Part shown: positions 6,801 through 13,028 of the stretch, piece by piece
Numbering within the stretch: the stretch's first letter is position 1
Layout of the letters: the number at the start of each line of letters is the position of its first letter
Source: JANNAT01 sp031422555
GTDB lineage: Bacteria; Pseudomonadota; Alphaproteobacteria; Rhodobacterales; Rhodobacteraceae
Direction: 5' to 3'
Assembly (NCBI GenBank): GCA_031422555.1
Contig: JANPLZ010000068.1
Location: 1-20,559 of the forward strand
Length of the DNA stretch: 20,559 nt
Translations under genes and position numbers: made by a program
The notes under the pieces: model-generated
The model's database searches: none
Seen by the model: only the letters and a program-made list of their open reading frames with translations
What the model was told of the DNA's origin: nothing

Positions 6801-7586
6801 TAAATCAAATGTTGCGAACACCGGCACGTGATCTGATGGTTGTTCCCAGCCACGTGTTGGGCGCAGGATGCGGCTGCTGTGGGCGGCATTCGCAATATCT
6901 GGCGTGGCCCAGATATGATCCAACCTGCGGCCTTTATCGGCAGTGTCCCAATCGGCGGAACGGTAAGACCACCAGCTATACAGGGGCCCACTGGGAATAT
7001 CTTGCCGGGTGATATCGACCCAAGCGCCAGCGTCCATCAGCGTGTTGAAATGATCCACCTCGATGGGCGTGTGGCTGACGATTTTCAGCAGTTGCTTGTG
7101 GCTCCAGACGTCATCTTCGCGGGGGGCTATGTTCAAATCGCCCACCAAAATGGACCGATCCGGTTTTTCCCAGCGACACCAATCGCGCATGTCTGTCAGG
7201 AAATCGAGCTTTTGGCCGAACTTTTCGTTCTGTGTCCGATCCGGAATGTCGCCGCCAGCGGGGACATAGCAGTTGTGAATGGTGATACCGTTTTCCAGAC
7301 GTGCCGAGACGTGCCGTGCATGGCCCATCTGAGCGAAATCGCGGTCGCCTGCATCCATCAGTGGCAGCTTTGATAGGATGGCCACGCCGTTATAGCCCTT
7401 TTGCCCGCGTGCAACCATGTAGCGGTAGCCAAGGGCCTGAAACTGCGCGAGGGGGATGTTTTCAACCGGGCTTTTGCATTCTTGCAGGCACAGAATATCG
7501 GGTGCCTCATCCGCCAAAAGGCGGGCAACCAGACCCTCTCGCAGCCGAACCGAATTGATGTTCCAGGTGGCAAGGGTGAAGGGCAT
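6798..7586 (-). CDS. xth: Exodeoxyribonuclease III (AP endonuclease)
   Basis: This 262-residue member of the exonuclease III/Ape1 family cleaves DNA 5' to abasic sites and removes 3' blocking groups in base excision repair. The start MPFTLATWNINSVRLR is the standard first strand. The metal-binding glutamate is E36 in LCLQECK. VGDLNIAP contains the catalytic Asp/Asn pair, RRLDHIWA holds the conserved late Asp, and PSDHVPV near the C-terminus (D252-H253) completes the active site. The length is typical of the family. It is transcribed away from the 132-residue protein gene; a candidate promoter lies about 75 bp upstream. All key residues are present, so it should be active. Confidence 0.97.
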   Translation of the reverse strand: MPFTLATWNINSVRLREGLVARLLADEAPDILCLQECKSPVENIPLAQFQALGYRYMVARGQKGYNGVAILSKLPLMDAGDRDFAQMGHARHVSARLENGITIHNCYVPAGGDIPDRTQNEKFGQKLDFLTDMRDWCRWEKPDRSILVGDLNIAPREDDVWSHKQLLKIVSHTPIEVDHFNTLMDAGAWVDITRQDIPSGPLYSWWSYRSADWDTADKGRRLDHIWATPDIANAAHSSRILRPTRGWEQPSDHVPVFATFDL

Positions 7587-7661
7587 GGCAGGACTTTCTG
7601 TGATGGGCTAATTTCACAGGACTATGGCGCAAATGGTCTGAAACGAAAAGCTGCTGCACAT

Positions 7662-7690
7662 ATTTAAGGACTAGTAGTTTGAATTTTCAA
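7662..7690 (-). promoter_or_regulatory. Candidate sigma-70 promoter for xth
   Basis: On the minus strand, TTGAAA (complement of 7685-7690) and TTAAAT (complement of 7662-7667) are exactly 17 bp apart, close to the -35/-10 consensus. They lie in an AT-rich part of the divergent region. Transcription would begin about 70 bases before the xth start codon. Confidence 0.45.
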
Positions 7691-7729
7691 CGAGCGGGAA
7701 GGAGGAGCATCCGCAAAAATGCCGAAATC

Positions 7730-7760
7730 TTAAATCAATTGCGTTACATAAGTTGATTAA
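7730..7760. promoter_or_regulatory. Imperfect inverted repeat upstream of the 132-residue protein gene
   Basis: TTAAATCAA (7730-7738) and TTGATTAA (7753-7760) are inverted copies apart from one extra A, with a 14-bp spacer. They lie 17 bp before the start codon of the gene at 7778. The arrangement could be an operator. The half-sites resemble FNR half-sites but have the wrong orientation and spacing for an FNR box. Confidence 0.25.
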
Positions 7761-7777
7761 CTGGCGGAAAATTCTTT

Positions 7778-8176
7778 ATGTTTATCCGGTTTGTCCGCCC
7801 AAATTGTCTTAAGGGCACACTCGCCCGAGAGGGCTTCTTTTGTGCCGCCTATGAACTTCGGCATGATCCGCTGCTTGATGCGGCCTCGAAGGCGCACCTT
7901 GAGGAACTGCTCGCGTGGTTTCGGGTTAATCTCAAAATACCCAAGCGATTCAGCAAGTCAAAGTCCAAAGGGCACTGTCGCCGAGAGTTTACGGCAGGCT
8001 TGAGCTGGTTTCGCGATGATGCAACCCGGATGGTTGAAAAAGCATTTGAAATGGTCGCACTTCTCGGCGAACACGGCTATCCGATTGAAGTGATCCATAC
8101 TGATCGCGTGGGCTACATTACTTATGAGGATGCCGAGCAAGTGGTAGCCGAGCCGTTCGGTGACACGCCTATTTAG
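7778..8176 (+). CDS. Conserved hypothetical protein
   Basis: This 132-residue soluble protein of unknown function opens MFIRFVRPNCLKGTLAREGFFCAAYELRHD. The middle is basic (LKIPKRFSKSKSKGHCRREF), followed by GLSWFRDDATRMVEKAFEMVALLGEHG. It ends in two short strands, IEVIHTDRVGYITYEDAEQVVAEPF. I recall similar proteins scattered through bacteria, with the 'F.R..REGFF.AAY.LR' opening and a 'G.SWF' motif, but cannot give a function. There is no signal peptide or membrane segment. The Shine-Dalgarno sequence is weak (GCGGAA about 10 bases upstream). It is a single-gene unit, divergent from xth and convergent with the response regulator. The upstream DNA is clearly more AT-rich than the rest of the window. 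Confidence 0.8.
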   Translation: MFIRFVRPNCLKGTLAREGFFCAAYELRHDPLLDAASKAHLEELLAWFRVNLKIPKRFSKSKSKGHCRREFTAGLSWFRDDATRMVEKAFEMVALLGEHGYPIEVIHTDRVGYITYEDAEQVVAEPFGDTPI

Positions 8177-8265
8177 TATTCGGCTTGAGGTCTGGAGTTG
8201 TCAGCTTAGGGCCCTGACGCAAAAACGCAAACCGACCCGCTCCCCGGAATCGCGGCCATATCGCC

Positions 8266-8293
8266 AAAAAAAGACCCGGCAAGTCGCCGGGCC
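8266..8293 (-). terminator. Intrinsic terminator A (minus strand)
   Basis: Arms at 8273-8280 and 8286-8293 form an 8-bp GC-rich stem with a 5-base loop, followed on the minus strand by seven T (8266-8272). One pair (8274/8292) is a G-U wobble in minus-strand RNA but an A-C mismatch in plus-strand RNA. This supports minus-strand transcription. Confidence 0.75.
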
Positions 8294-8340
8294 AAGTCCA
8301 ACAGGGAGGTCTCTTTCGTATAGCACAACCCACAGATGTT
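8266..8340 (-). ncRNA. Candidate small RNA or 3'-UTR module A
   Basis: On the minus strand the module contains a weak upstream inverted repeat (complement of CAAC...GTTG, about 8327-8341), the linker CCTCCCTGTTGGAC (complement of 8296-8309) and terminator A. The linker carries CCTCC, complementary to the Shine-Dalgarno sequence. A near-identical module lies 158 bp away at 8424-8496. The possible -10 box GCTATACG (complement of about 8317-8324) has no convincing -35 partner. The 5' end is therefore undefined. Confidence 0.35.
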
Positions 8341-8355
8341 GGGGATTCGTTTTGC

Positions 8356-8367
8356 GTTTGCGCAAAC
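8356..8367. repeat. 12-bp perfect palindrome between the two RNA modules
   Basis: GTTTGCGCAAAC is perfectly self-complementary and lies between the two linker-terminator modules, upstream of module A on the minus strand. It could be a dimeric regulator site or a hairpin in a read-through RNA. No family is assigned. Confidence 0.4.
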
Positions 8368-8423
8368 ATTGGGCAAAAACGTTGCGCGCGCACCACAGTT
8401 TTGGCAGTCGCTTAATGGCAGAC

Positions 8424-8451
8424 AAAAAAAGGCCGGGCACACGGCCCGGCC
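8424..8451 (-). terminator. Intrinsic terminator B (minus strand)
   Basis: GGCCGGGC (8431-8438) and GCCCGGCC (8444-8451) form a perfect 8-bp stem with a 5-base loop, followed on the minus strand by seven T (8424-8430). It is the first strong terminator met downstream of the response-regulator gene. Confidence 0.85.
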
Positions 8452-8496
8452 AGGTCCAACAGGGAGGGTGCCGTGTCATAACCCCGACACGGGCAA
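8424..8496 (-). ncRNA. Candidate small RNA or 3'-UTR module B
   Basis: Read on the minus strand, the module has a hairpin with perfect 7-bp arms CCGTGTC/GACACGG (8486-8492 with 8471-8477, 8-base loop). The stem can be extended across a one-base bulge to 8469-8496. Then come the linker CCTCCCTGTTGGAC (complement of 8454-8467) and terminator B. The hairpin / CCTCC linker / terminator layout recalls the anti-Shine-Dalgarno 'cuckoo' small RNAs (CcsR) of Rhodobacter, but the exact CCUCCUCCC loop motif is not present. It may be independently transcribed or processed from the response-regulator mRNA. Confidence 0.4.
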
Positions 8497-8592
8497 GGGG
8501 AACTTTTTGCAACCTTGTCTGCCGCATGACCTGTGTATCGCCGATCAATTCGGCAACAGTATGGCGCGGTCGGTACCTTTTCGCGCATTTTA

Positions 8593-8619
8593 TCCGAAAA
8601 CCGCGCGACAGTTTTCGGA
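8593..8619 (-). other. Stem-loop immediately downstream of the response-regulator gene
   Basis: TCCGAAAAC (8593-8601) and GTTTTCGGA (8611-8619) form a perfect 9-bp stem with a 9-base loop, starting 6 bases after the stop codon on the minus strand. The bases that follow are TAAAATG, not a T-tract, so termination here would be weak. It may be a processing or stabilising element that lets transcripts run on into the RNA modules. Confidence 0.5.
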
Positions 8620-8625
8620 ATACGC

Positions 8626-9312
8626 TCAGGCGACCAATCTGTAGCCGCCGCTTTCGGTGACCAACAACCGCGCGTTCGACGGATCGGGCTCGATCTTTTG
8701 ACGCAGGCGGTAAATGTGGGTTTCCAGTGTGTGGGTGGTGACACCGGCGTTATAGCCCCAGACCTCGTGCAGCAGCACATCGCGGGCGACCACGCCTTGG
8801 GTAGCGCGGTAGAGGTATTTGAGAATGTTGGTCTCTTTTTCCGTCAGGCGGATTTTCTTTTCCTTCTCGTCCACCAGCATTTTCTGGGCGGGCTTGAACG
8901 TATAGGGGCCAAGCTGGAAGATCGCATCTTCGGATTGTTCATGCTGACGCAGTTGCGCGCGGATACGGGCCAGCAGGACCGGAAACTTGAACGGTTTGGT
9001 GACGTAGTCATTGGCCCCGGCATCAAGACCCAGAATGGTATCAGAATCGGTATCATGCCCGGTCAGCATCAGGATCGGCGATTTGACGCCCTGTTTGCGC
9101 ATCCGGCGGCACAATTCGCGGCCATCGGTATCGGGCAAGCCGACATCAAGAATGATCAGGTCGAAATGACCCGCCTTGGCCTTTTCCATGCCTTCAGCGC
9201 CATTGCGGCCCTCGAACACATCAAAGTCTTCGGTCATGACCAGCTGTTCGCTTAGCGCTTCACGCAGATCATCGTCGTCATCAACCAGTAGGATTTTGCG
9301 CAGGGATGCCAT
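8626..9312 (-). CDS. cenR: OmpR-family response regulator, CenR-like
   Basis: This 228-residue two-domain regulator has a receiver domain (residues 1-120) with an acidic pocket in ILLVDDDDD and phosphoacceptor D56 in LIILDVGLPDTDGRE. MLTGHD and YVTKPFKF supply the conserved Thr and Lys. The C-terminal winged-helix domain (about 130-228) ends TTHTLETHIYRLRQKIEPDPSNARLLVTESGGYRLV, the OmpR/PhoB recognition-helix region. The combination DLREALSEQL, GLDAGANDYVTKPFKFPVLLARIRAQLRQHEQSED and VLLHEVWGYNAGVTTHTLE matches what I recall of alphaproteobacterial CenR, an essential envelope and division regulator. I am sure of the family and fairly confident of the ortholog. No histidine kinase gene is adjacent. 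A GGAGA ribosome binding site precedes the ATG. Confidence 0.85.
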   Translation of the reverse strand: MASLRKILLVDDDDDLREALSEQLVMTEDFDVFEGRNGAEGMEKAKAGHFDLIILDVGLPDTDGRELCRRMRKQGVKSPILMLTGHDTDSDTILGLDAGANDYVTKPFKFPVLLARIRAQLRQHEQSEDAIFQLGPYTFKPAQKMLVDEKEKKIRLTEKETNILKYLYRATQGVVARDVLLHEVWGYNAGVTTHTLETHIYRLRQKIEPDPSNARLLVTESGGYRLVA

Positions 9313-9465
9313 GGTAATCTCCGTTTTCGGTGATCATGACATGAGTGCCGCGCACGTGTTCGACAAGATATGTGACCAAACGCTCACGCGGACGTGTCGG
9401 TGGGCGGGGATATGTTTCAATTCGGCACAAGTTTGCCTAGACAGGTGGCTAAGGAGAGCACGCAG

Positions 9466-10554
9466 ATGACATTGGCGCCAAGCATCGTTGAACGCATTGC
9501 CCGTGCGCGGGGGGATTTGCGCATGGGGGTGCCGGTTGTTCTGGTGGGCGCAGGTCAGGCCGCATTGGTGGTGGCGGTTGAGGCGTTGTCGCCAGCACGG
9601 CTGGCGGAATTGCGCGCGGTCGGGGTGCCGGAACTGTCAATCACGGCGCGGCGGGCGGAGACGCTGAAGGCGCGGGCGTATGACGGTGACCTGGCCCGCA
9701 TCGCGGTGCCGGGTAGTGCCGATTTGGGCTGGCTGCGATCTGTGTCCGACCCGGCCGATGATCTGCGCAGTCCGATGAAGGGGCCGTTTCAATCTTTGCG
9801 TGACGGCGCGGCGGATTTGCACCGCGCGGCGATTTCGCTGGCAAAATCGGCGCATCTGTTGCCTGCGGTTCTGCTGGTGCCTGTGCCGAATGGTTTGGGG
9901 ATCGCGGCCGAACATGGGTTGACCCTCATCCCGCTGGCGGATGCGGGGCCGGAACTGATGCGCCTGTCGCCCTTGCATCCGGTTGTGTCGGCCCGGCTGC
10001 CGATGGCGGCGTCTGATGCAGGCCGGGTGCATATTTTCCGACCAGAAGATGGCGCGGAAGATCACTATGCCATTGAAATCGGGCGGCCTGATCGCCAGAA
10101 ACCCGTGCTGGCGCGGCTGCATTCGGCATGTTTTACCGGCGATGTGCTGGGCAGCTTGAAATGCGACTGTGGCCCGCAACTTCGCGCCGCCATAGCGCAG
10201 ATGGGCGCAGAGGGTGCGGGGGTGCTGCTGTATCTGAACCAAGAAGGACGCGGGATCGGGCTTGCCAACAAAATGCGGGCCTATTCGTTGCAGGATCAGG
10301 GATTTGATACGGTGGAAGCGAACCATCGGCTTGGCTTTGAGGATGATGAACGGGATTTCAGGATCGGTGCCGATATTTTGCGAAAGATGGGGTTTTCATC
10401 GGTGCGGCTGATGACAAACAATCCCAAAAAGCTGGTGATGATGGAAAGCTGCGGATTGGCTGTGGTGGAACGGGTGCCGCTGCATGTGGGCCAAACGGCG
10501 CAGAACGCGGATTATCTGGCCACCAAGGCCGCCAAATCGGGGCATCTTTTGTGA
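9466..10554 (+). CDS. ribA: GTP cyclohydrolase II with degenerate N-terminal domain
   Basis: This 362-residue protein catalyses the first step of riboflavin synthesis, opening GTP to a diaminopyrimidine with release of formate and pyrophosphate. The catalytic domain occupies about residues 190-362. Zinc ligands are C222, C233 and C235 (SACFTGD then LKCDCG), followed by LYLNQEGRGIGLANK, DTVEANHRLGFEDDERDF and MTNNPKKL. It ends NADYLATKAAKSGHLL as in E. coli RibA. About 180 extra N-terminal residues precede this. They faintly resemble the DHBP synthase fold (IARARGDLRMGVPVVLVG) but lack its acidic DDEDRENEGD-type catalytic cluster. I chose the ATG at 9466 because AAGGAG lies 9 bases upstream. 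The stop overlaps the next start (GTGA), indicating coupling with the L,D-transpeptidase-like gene. Confidence 0.95.
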   Translation: MTLAPSIVERIARARGDLRMGVPVVLVGAGQAALVVAVEALSPARLAELRAVGVPELSITARRAETLKARAYDGDLARIAVPGSADLGWLRSVSDPADDLRSPMKGPFQSLRDGAADLHRAAISLAKSAHLLPAVLLVPVPNGLGIAAEHGLTLIPLADAGPELMRLSPLHPVVSARLPMAASDAGRVHIFRPEDGAEDHYAIEIGRPDRQKPVLARLHSACFTGDVLGSLKCDCGPQLRAAIAQMGAEGAGVLLYLNQEGRGIGLANKMRAYSLQDQGFDTVEANHRLGFEDDERDFRIGADILRKMGFSSVRLMTNNPKKLVMMESCGLAVVERVPLHVGQTAQNADYLATKAAKSGHLL

Positions 10555-11060
10555 AACCTTGGGATATTGTCGTCGGTCGCTGGGGCGCGCGGTTCATGGG
10601 GCGGCGGTTTGCCTGTTCGGTGGGGCGCGGTGGGATCCTGTCGCAGGCACAAAAGCGCGAGGGTGATGGCGGCACGCCCAGTGGCACTCACAAAATTGTC
10701 GGGTTGCTTTACCGCCCCGACCGGATCGCAAAATCGGCATTGCCCGATTGGGCGGTGCCGATTGGCTTGGGCGATTTCTGGTCCGAAGACCCGGACGACC
10801 CGGACTATAACCATATGGTGCGCACGCCGCACCGGTTTGGCCACGAATGCCTGCGGCGTGCCGACCCGCTTTATGATTTGATCCTGATTACCAACTGGAA
10901 TTGGCCCTTTGCCATTCCGGGCAAAGGGTCTGCGATTTTCATCCATGCCTGGCGCAAACGGGGCCATCCGACGGCGGGCTGCGTCGGATTTGCGCCGGAC
11001 GATCTATTGTGGATTTCAAACCGTATTCGCCATTCTACCCGGTTGATCATCGGCACTTAA
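10551..11060 (+). CDS. L,D-transpeptidase (YkuD)-family protein without signal peptide
   Basis: This 169-residue protein consists mainly of one YkuD-type catalytic domain, similar to the short COG3786 group. The active-site signature is IHAWRKRGHPTAGCVGF, with H132 and the nucleophile C144 in the HX(11)C spacing usual for these enzymes. The upstream conserved segment is GRGGILSQAQKREGDGGTPSG. Classical family members cross-link peptidoglycan through L,D-peptide bonds in the periplasm. This one starts MKPWDIVVGRWGARFMGRRF with no signal peptide or membrane segment, so its location is unclear. The start is GTG, overlapping the ribA stop by 4 bp. A perfect palindrome lies 7 bases after its stop codon. 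Confidence 0.88.
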   Translation: MKPWDIVVGRWGARFMGRRFACSVGRGGILSQAQKREGDGGTPSGTHKIVGLLYRPDRIAKSALPDWAVPIGLGDFWSEDPDDPDYNHMVRTPHRFGHECLRRADPLYDLILITNWNWPFAIPGKGSAIFIHAWRKRGHPTAGCVGFAPDDLLWISNRIRHSTRLIIGT

Positions 11061-11066
11061 ACCCTC

Positions 11067-11086
11067 TTTCCAAACCGCTTTGGAAA
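11067..11086. promoter_or_regulatory. Perfect palindrome resembling a LacI-family operator
   Basis: TTTCCAAACCGCTTTGGAAA has 8-bp perfect arms around CCGC, and its centre AACCGCTT fits the LacI/GalR-family core AANCGNTT. It lies 31 bp before the amylosucrase start and 7 bp after the preceding stop. No T-tract follows, so a terminator is less likely. It suggests sugar-responsive control of the amylosucrase gene. Confidence 0.55.
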
Positions 11087-11117
11087 CCGTAATCTTGCCC
11101 CTGATCGGGAGGATGCC

Positions 11118-12995
11118 ATGGCCAAAACGCCGCTGCGCGCGGATGATGCGATATTCGATTTGCGGCTGACCCGGTCGGCCCCTGACCTGTGGCCGATGCT
11201 GGAGGCGCTTTATGGGCAGCGGCCAGAGTATGCGGCGTTCAAGGTTTCGCTGACCCAAGCCATGCAGGATGCATGGTCCGCGCGGCCTGCCGATCTGAAG
11301 CTGCTTGATCTGAAGCGTGATCTTGAACCGGATTGGTTCCTGCGGTCCGATATGGCGGGCTATGTGTTCTATATAGACCGGTTTGCCGGCACCCTGCGTG
11401 GGGTGCTCGACAAGCTGGATTACTTGGCTGACCTTGGCATTACCTATGTGCATTTTATGCCCTGCCTGAAACCACGGCCCGGCGACAGTGACGGCGGTTA
11501 TTCGGTGATGGATTACGCTGCCATCAACCCGGCTTACGGCACAATGGCGGATTTTGAACATGTGGCGGGGGAATTGCGCAAGCGCGGCATCAGCCTGTGC
11601 ATTGATCTGGTGCTGAACCACACCGCCAAAGAACATGATTGGGCGCGGCGGGCCGCGGCGGGCGAGGCCAGGTATCAGGATTATTACCTGATGTTCGACA
11701 GCCCGGCGACGCCCTTGGCCTATGAGGCCACGCTGGTCGAAGTGTTCCCCGACAACGCGCCGGGCAATTTCACCCATTATCCCGACATCGGAAAATGGGT
11801 ATGGACCACCTTTAACGAACACCAATGGGATCTGAACTGGGCCAACCCGCAGGTGTTTTTGGAAATCACCAAAACCATGTTGCATCTGGCCAACACCGGC
11901 GTCGATGTGCTGCGTCTGGATGCGGTGGCCTTCATGTGGAAACGGTTGGGCACGCGCTGTCAGTCGGAACCCGAAGTGCATATGCTGTTGCAAGCCCTGC
12001 GCGCCTGTTCGCGCATCGCCGCCCCTGCCGTTATTCATCTGGAAGAGGCCATCGTCAGCCCACAAGAAATGCTGCCCTATCTGGGGCGCGGCAGGCATGA
12101 CGGGCGCGAAGGCAATCTGGCCTATCACAATTCGCTTATGGTGCAGTTCTGGGGCGCGCTGGCCACCCGCGACACCCGGATGATGACGCATGTGTTGGCC
12201 ACGCATTTCCCCGATCGTCTGACCAACGCGACCTATGCCACCTATATCCGCTGCCACGACGATATCGGCTGGGCGATCACCGATGAAGACGCCGCCGCAT
12301 TGGGGGCAAATGGCGCGGCGCATCGCCGCTATCTGGCCAACTTTTACGAAGGCGGCTTTCCCGGCAGCTTTGCCAAGGGGGTGCCGTTTCAGGTGAATGA
12401 GGCCACCGGCGACAAACGTGTTTCCGGCAGTTTTGCCTCGCTTGCCGGTCTTGAAAAGGCGGAAACGGCCCAAGACCGCGATGCCGCCGTGCAGCGCATT
12501 TTGCTGGGGCACGCCCTGATCTGCTGCTTTGGTGGTATCCCGTTGATTTATATGGGCGATGAGTTGGCGCTGCTGAACGATTACAGCTATCTTGACGACC
12601 CTGCCCATGCGCATGACAGCCGCTGGGTGCACCGGCCCATGATGGATTGGGCGCAAGCTGAAACCCAGCATTCGGCCACAACTGCGGCAGCGCAGACCTA
12701 TCAGGGCGTGCAGCATATCCTGCGCCGCCGCCGCGATACCCCGGGGCTGCACGCGGCCCACCCGACAAAGGTTCTGACCACACCCGCCCTGTCAGTGTTT
12801 GCCGTGCAACGCCAAGCGCCAACGGGTGCGGTTTTGTGCCTGTTCAACTTTGCCGATACTTGGGTCAACCTGCCCGGCCAATGGCTGCGCGAGACCGGCG
12901 TCAGCCTGTGGCATGATGCCCTGTCAGATCAGACCGTTACCTTGCACAACGATCATCTGGCGTTGCCACCCTATGCGCGGCTGTGGCTGACCTAA
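11118..12995 (+). CDS. Amylosucrase (GH13 subfamily 4)
   Basis: This 625-residue glucosyltransferase is predicted to transfer glucose from sucrose to growing alpha-1,4-glucan, releasing fructose. It has the N-terminal helical region of amylosucrases (about residues 1-85, including the 'PDWFL' junction). The (beta/alpha)8 barrel carries nucleophile D268 (GVDVLRLDAVAF), acid/base E310 (HLEEAIVSP) and stabiliser D381 (IRCHDDIGW). SDGGYSVMDY and DSRWVHRP contain the Asp and Arg that form the sucrose-pocket salt bridge in Neisseria amylosucrase (D144/R509 there). KGVPFQVNEATGDKRVSGS is also characteristic. The length matches the family. GGGAGG precedes the ATG. No signal peptide, so cytoplasmic. 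No sucrose transporter, fructokinase or sucrose-synthesis gene is in the window. Sucrose hydrolase (same subfamily) is the main alternative. Confidence 0.92.
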   Translation: MAKTPLRADDAIFDLRLTRSAPDLWPMLEALYGQRPEYAAFKVSLTQAMQDAWSARPADLKLLDLKRDLEPDWFLRSDMAGYVFYIDRFAGTLRGVLDKLDYLADLGITYVHFMPCLKPRPGDSDGGYSVMDYAAINPAYGTMADFEHVAGELRKRGISLCIDLVLNHTAKEHDWARRAAAGEARYQDYYLMFDSPATPLAYEATLVEVFPDNAPGNFTHYPDIGKWVWTTFNEHQWDLNWANPQVFLEITKTMLHLANTGVDVLRLDAVAFMWKRLGTRCQSEPEVHMLLQALRACSRIAAPAVIHLEEAIVSPQEMLPYLGRGRHDGREGNLAYHNSLMVQFWGALATRDTRMMTHVLATHFPDRLTNATYATYIRCHDDIGWAITDEDAAALGANGAAHRRYLANFYEGGFPGSFAKGVPFQVNEATGDKRVSGSFASLAGLEKAETAQDRDAAVQRILLGHALICCFGGIPLIYMGDELALLNDYSYLDDPAHAHDSRWVHRPMMDWAQAETQHSATTAAAQTYQGVQHILRRRRDTPGLHAAHPTKVLTTPALSVFAVQRQAPTGAVLCLFNFADTWVNLPGQWLRETGVSLWHDALSDQTVTLHNDHLALPPYARLWLT

Positions 12996-13028
12996 GGTTT
13001 TCATTTTGGCCTACATACTTAGCTTTGC

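Larger units (their letters stand above)
8177..8625. other. Structured intergenic region, 449 bp, no protein gene
   Basis: I see no credible coding sequence here; the open frames in this stretch lack family resemblance and ribosome binding sites. Most of the structure makes sense when read on the minus strand, downstream of the response-regulator gene: a 9-bp stem-loop at 8593-8619, a module with a hairpin, linker and terminator at 8424-8496, a 12-bp palindrome GTTTGCGCAAAC at 8356-8367, and a second linker-terminator module at 8266-8310. The plus strand downstream of the 132-residue protein gene shows only a weak inverted repeat near 8196-8216. Confidence 0.7.

Noticed and set aside
7719..7733. 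Four-codon ORF after AAGGAGGAG as a real gene
   Set aside because: It is too short to call from sequence and the spacing of 11 bases is long. Mentioned as a curiosity, not annotated as a gene.
7730..7760. Possible FNR/Crp-type box
   Set aside because: The half-sites are everted (ATCAA-N14-TTGAT) rather than TTGAT-N4-ATCAA, so spacing and orientation do not fit. Kept only as a low-confidence inverted repeat.
8201..8780. Several minus-strand and plus-strand open frames over the structured intergenic region
   Set aside because: They run through terminator stems and T-tracts, lack ribosome binding sites and read as low-complexity protein. The RNA structure explains the sequence better.
11016..12761. 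581-codon open frame on the minus strand opposite amylosucrase
   Set aside because: It is a mirror frame of a highly conserved GC-rich gene. Its translation is rich in His, Gln and Arg with no domain pattern, and no ribosome binding site precedes it.
11118..12995. Trehalose synthase, alpha-glucosidase or maltogenic amylase as the identity of the GH13 enzyme
   Set aside because: The motif set GVDVLRLDAVAF, EEAIVSP, RCHDDIGW, KGVPFQ and DSRWVHRP matches amylosucrase; the other families differ at these places.
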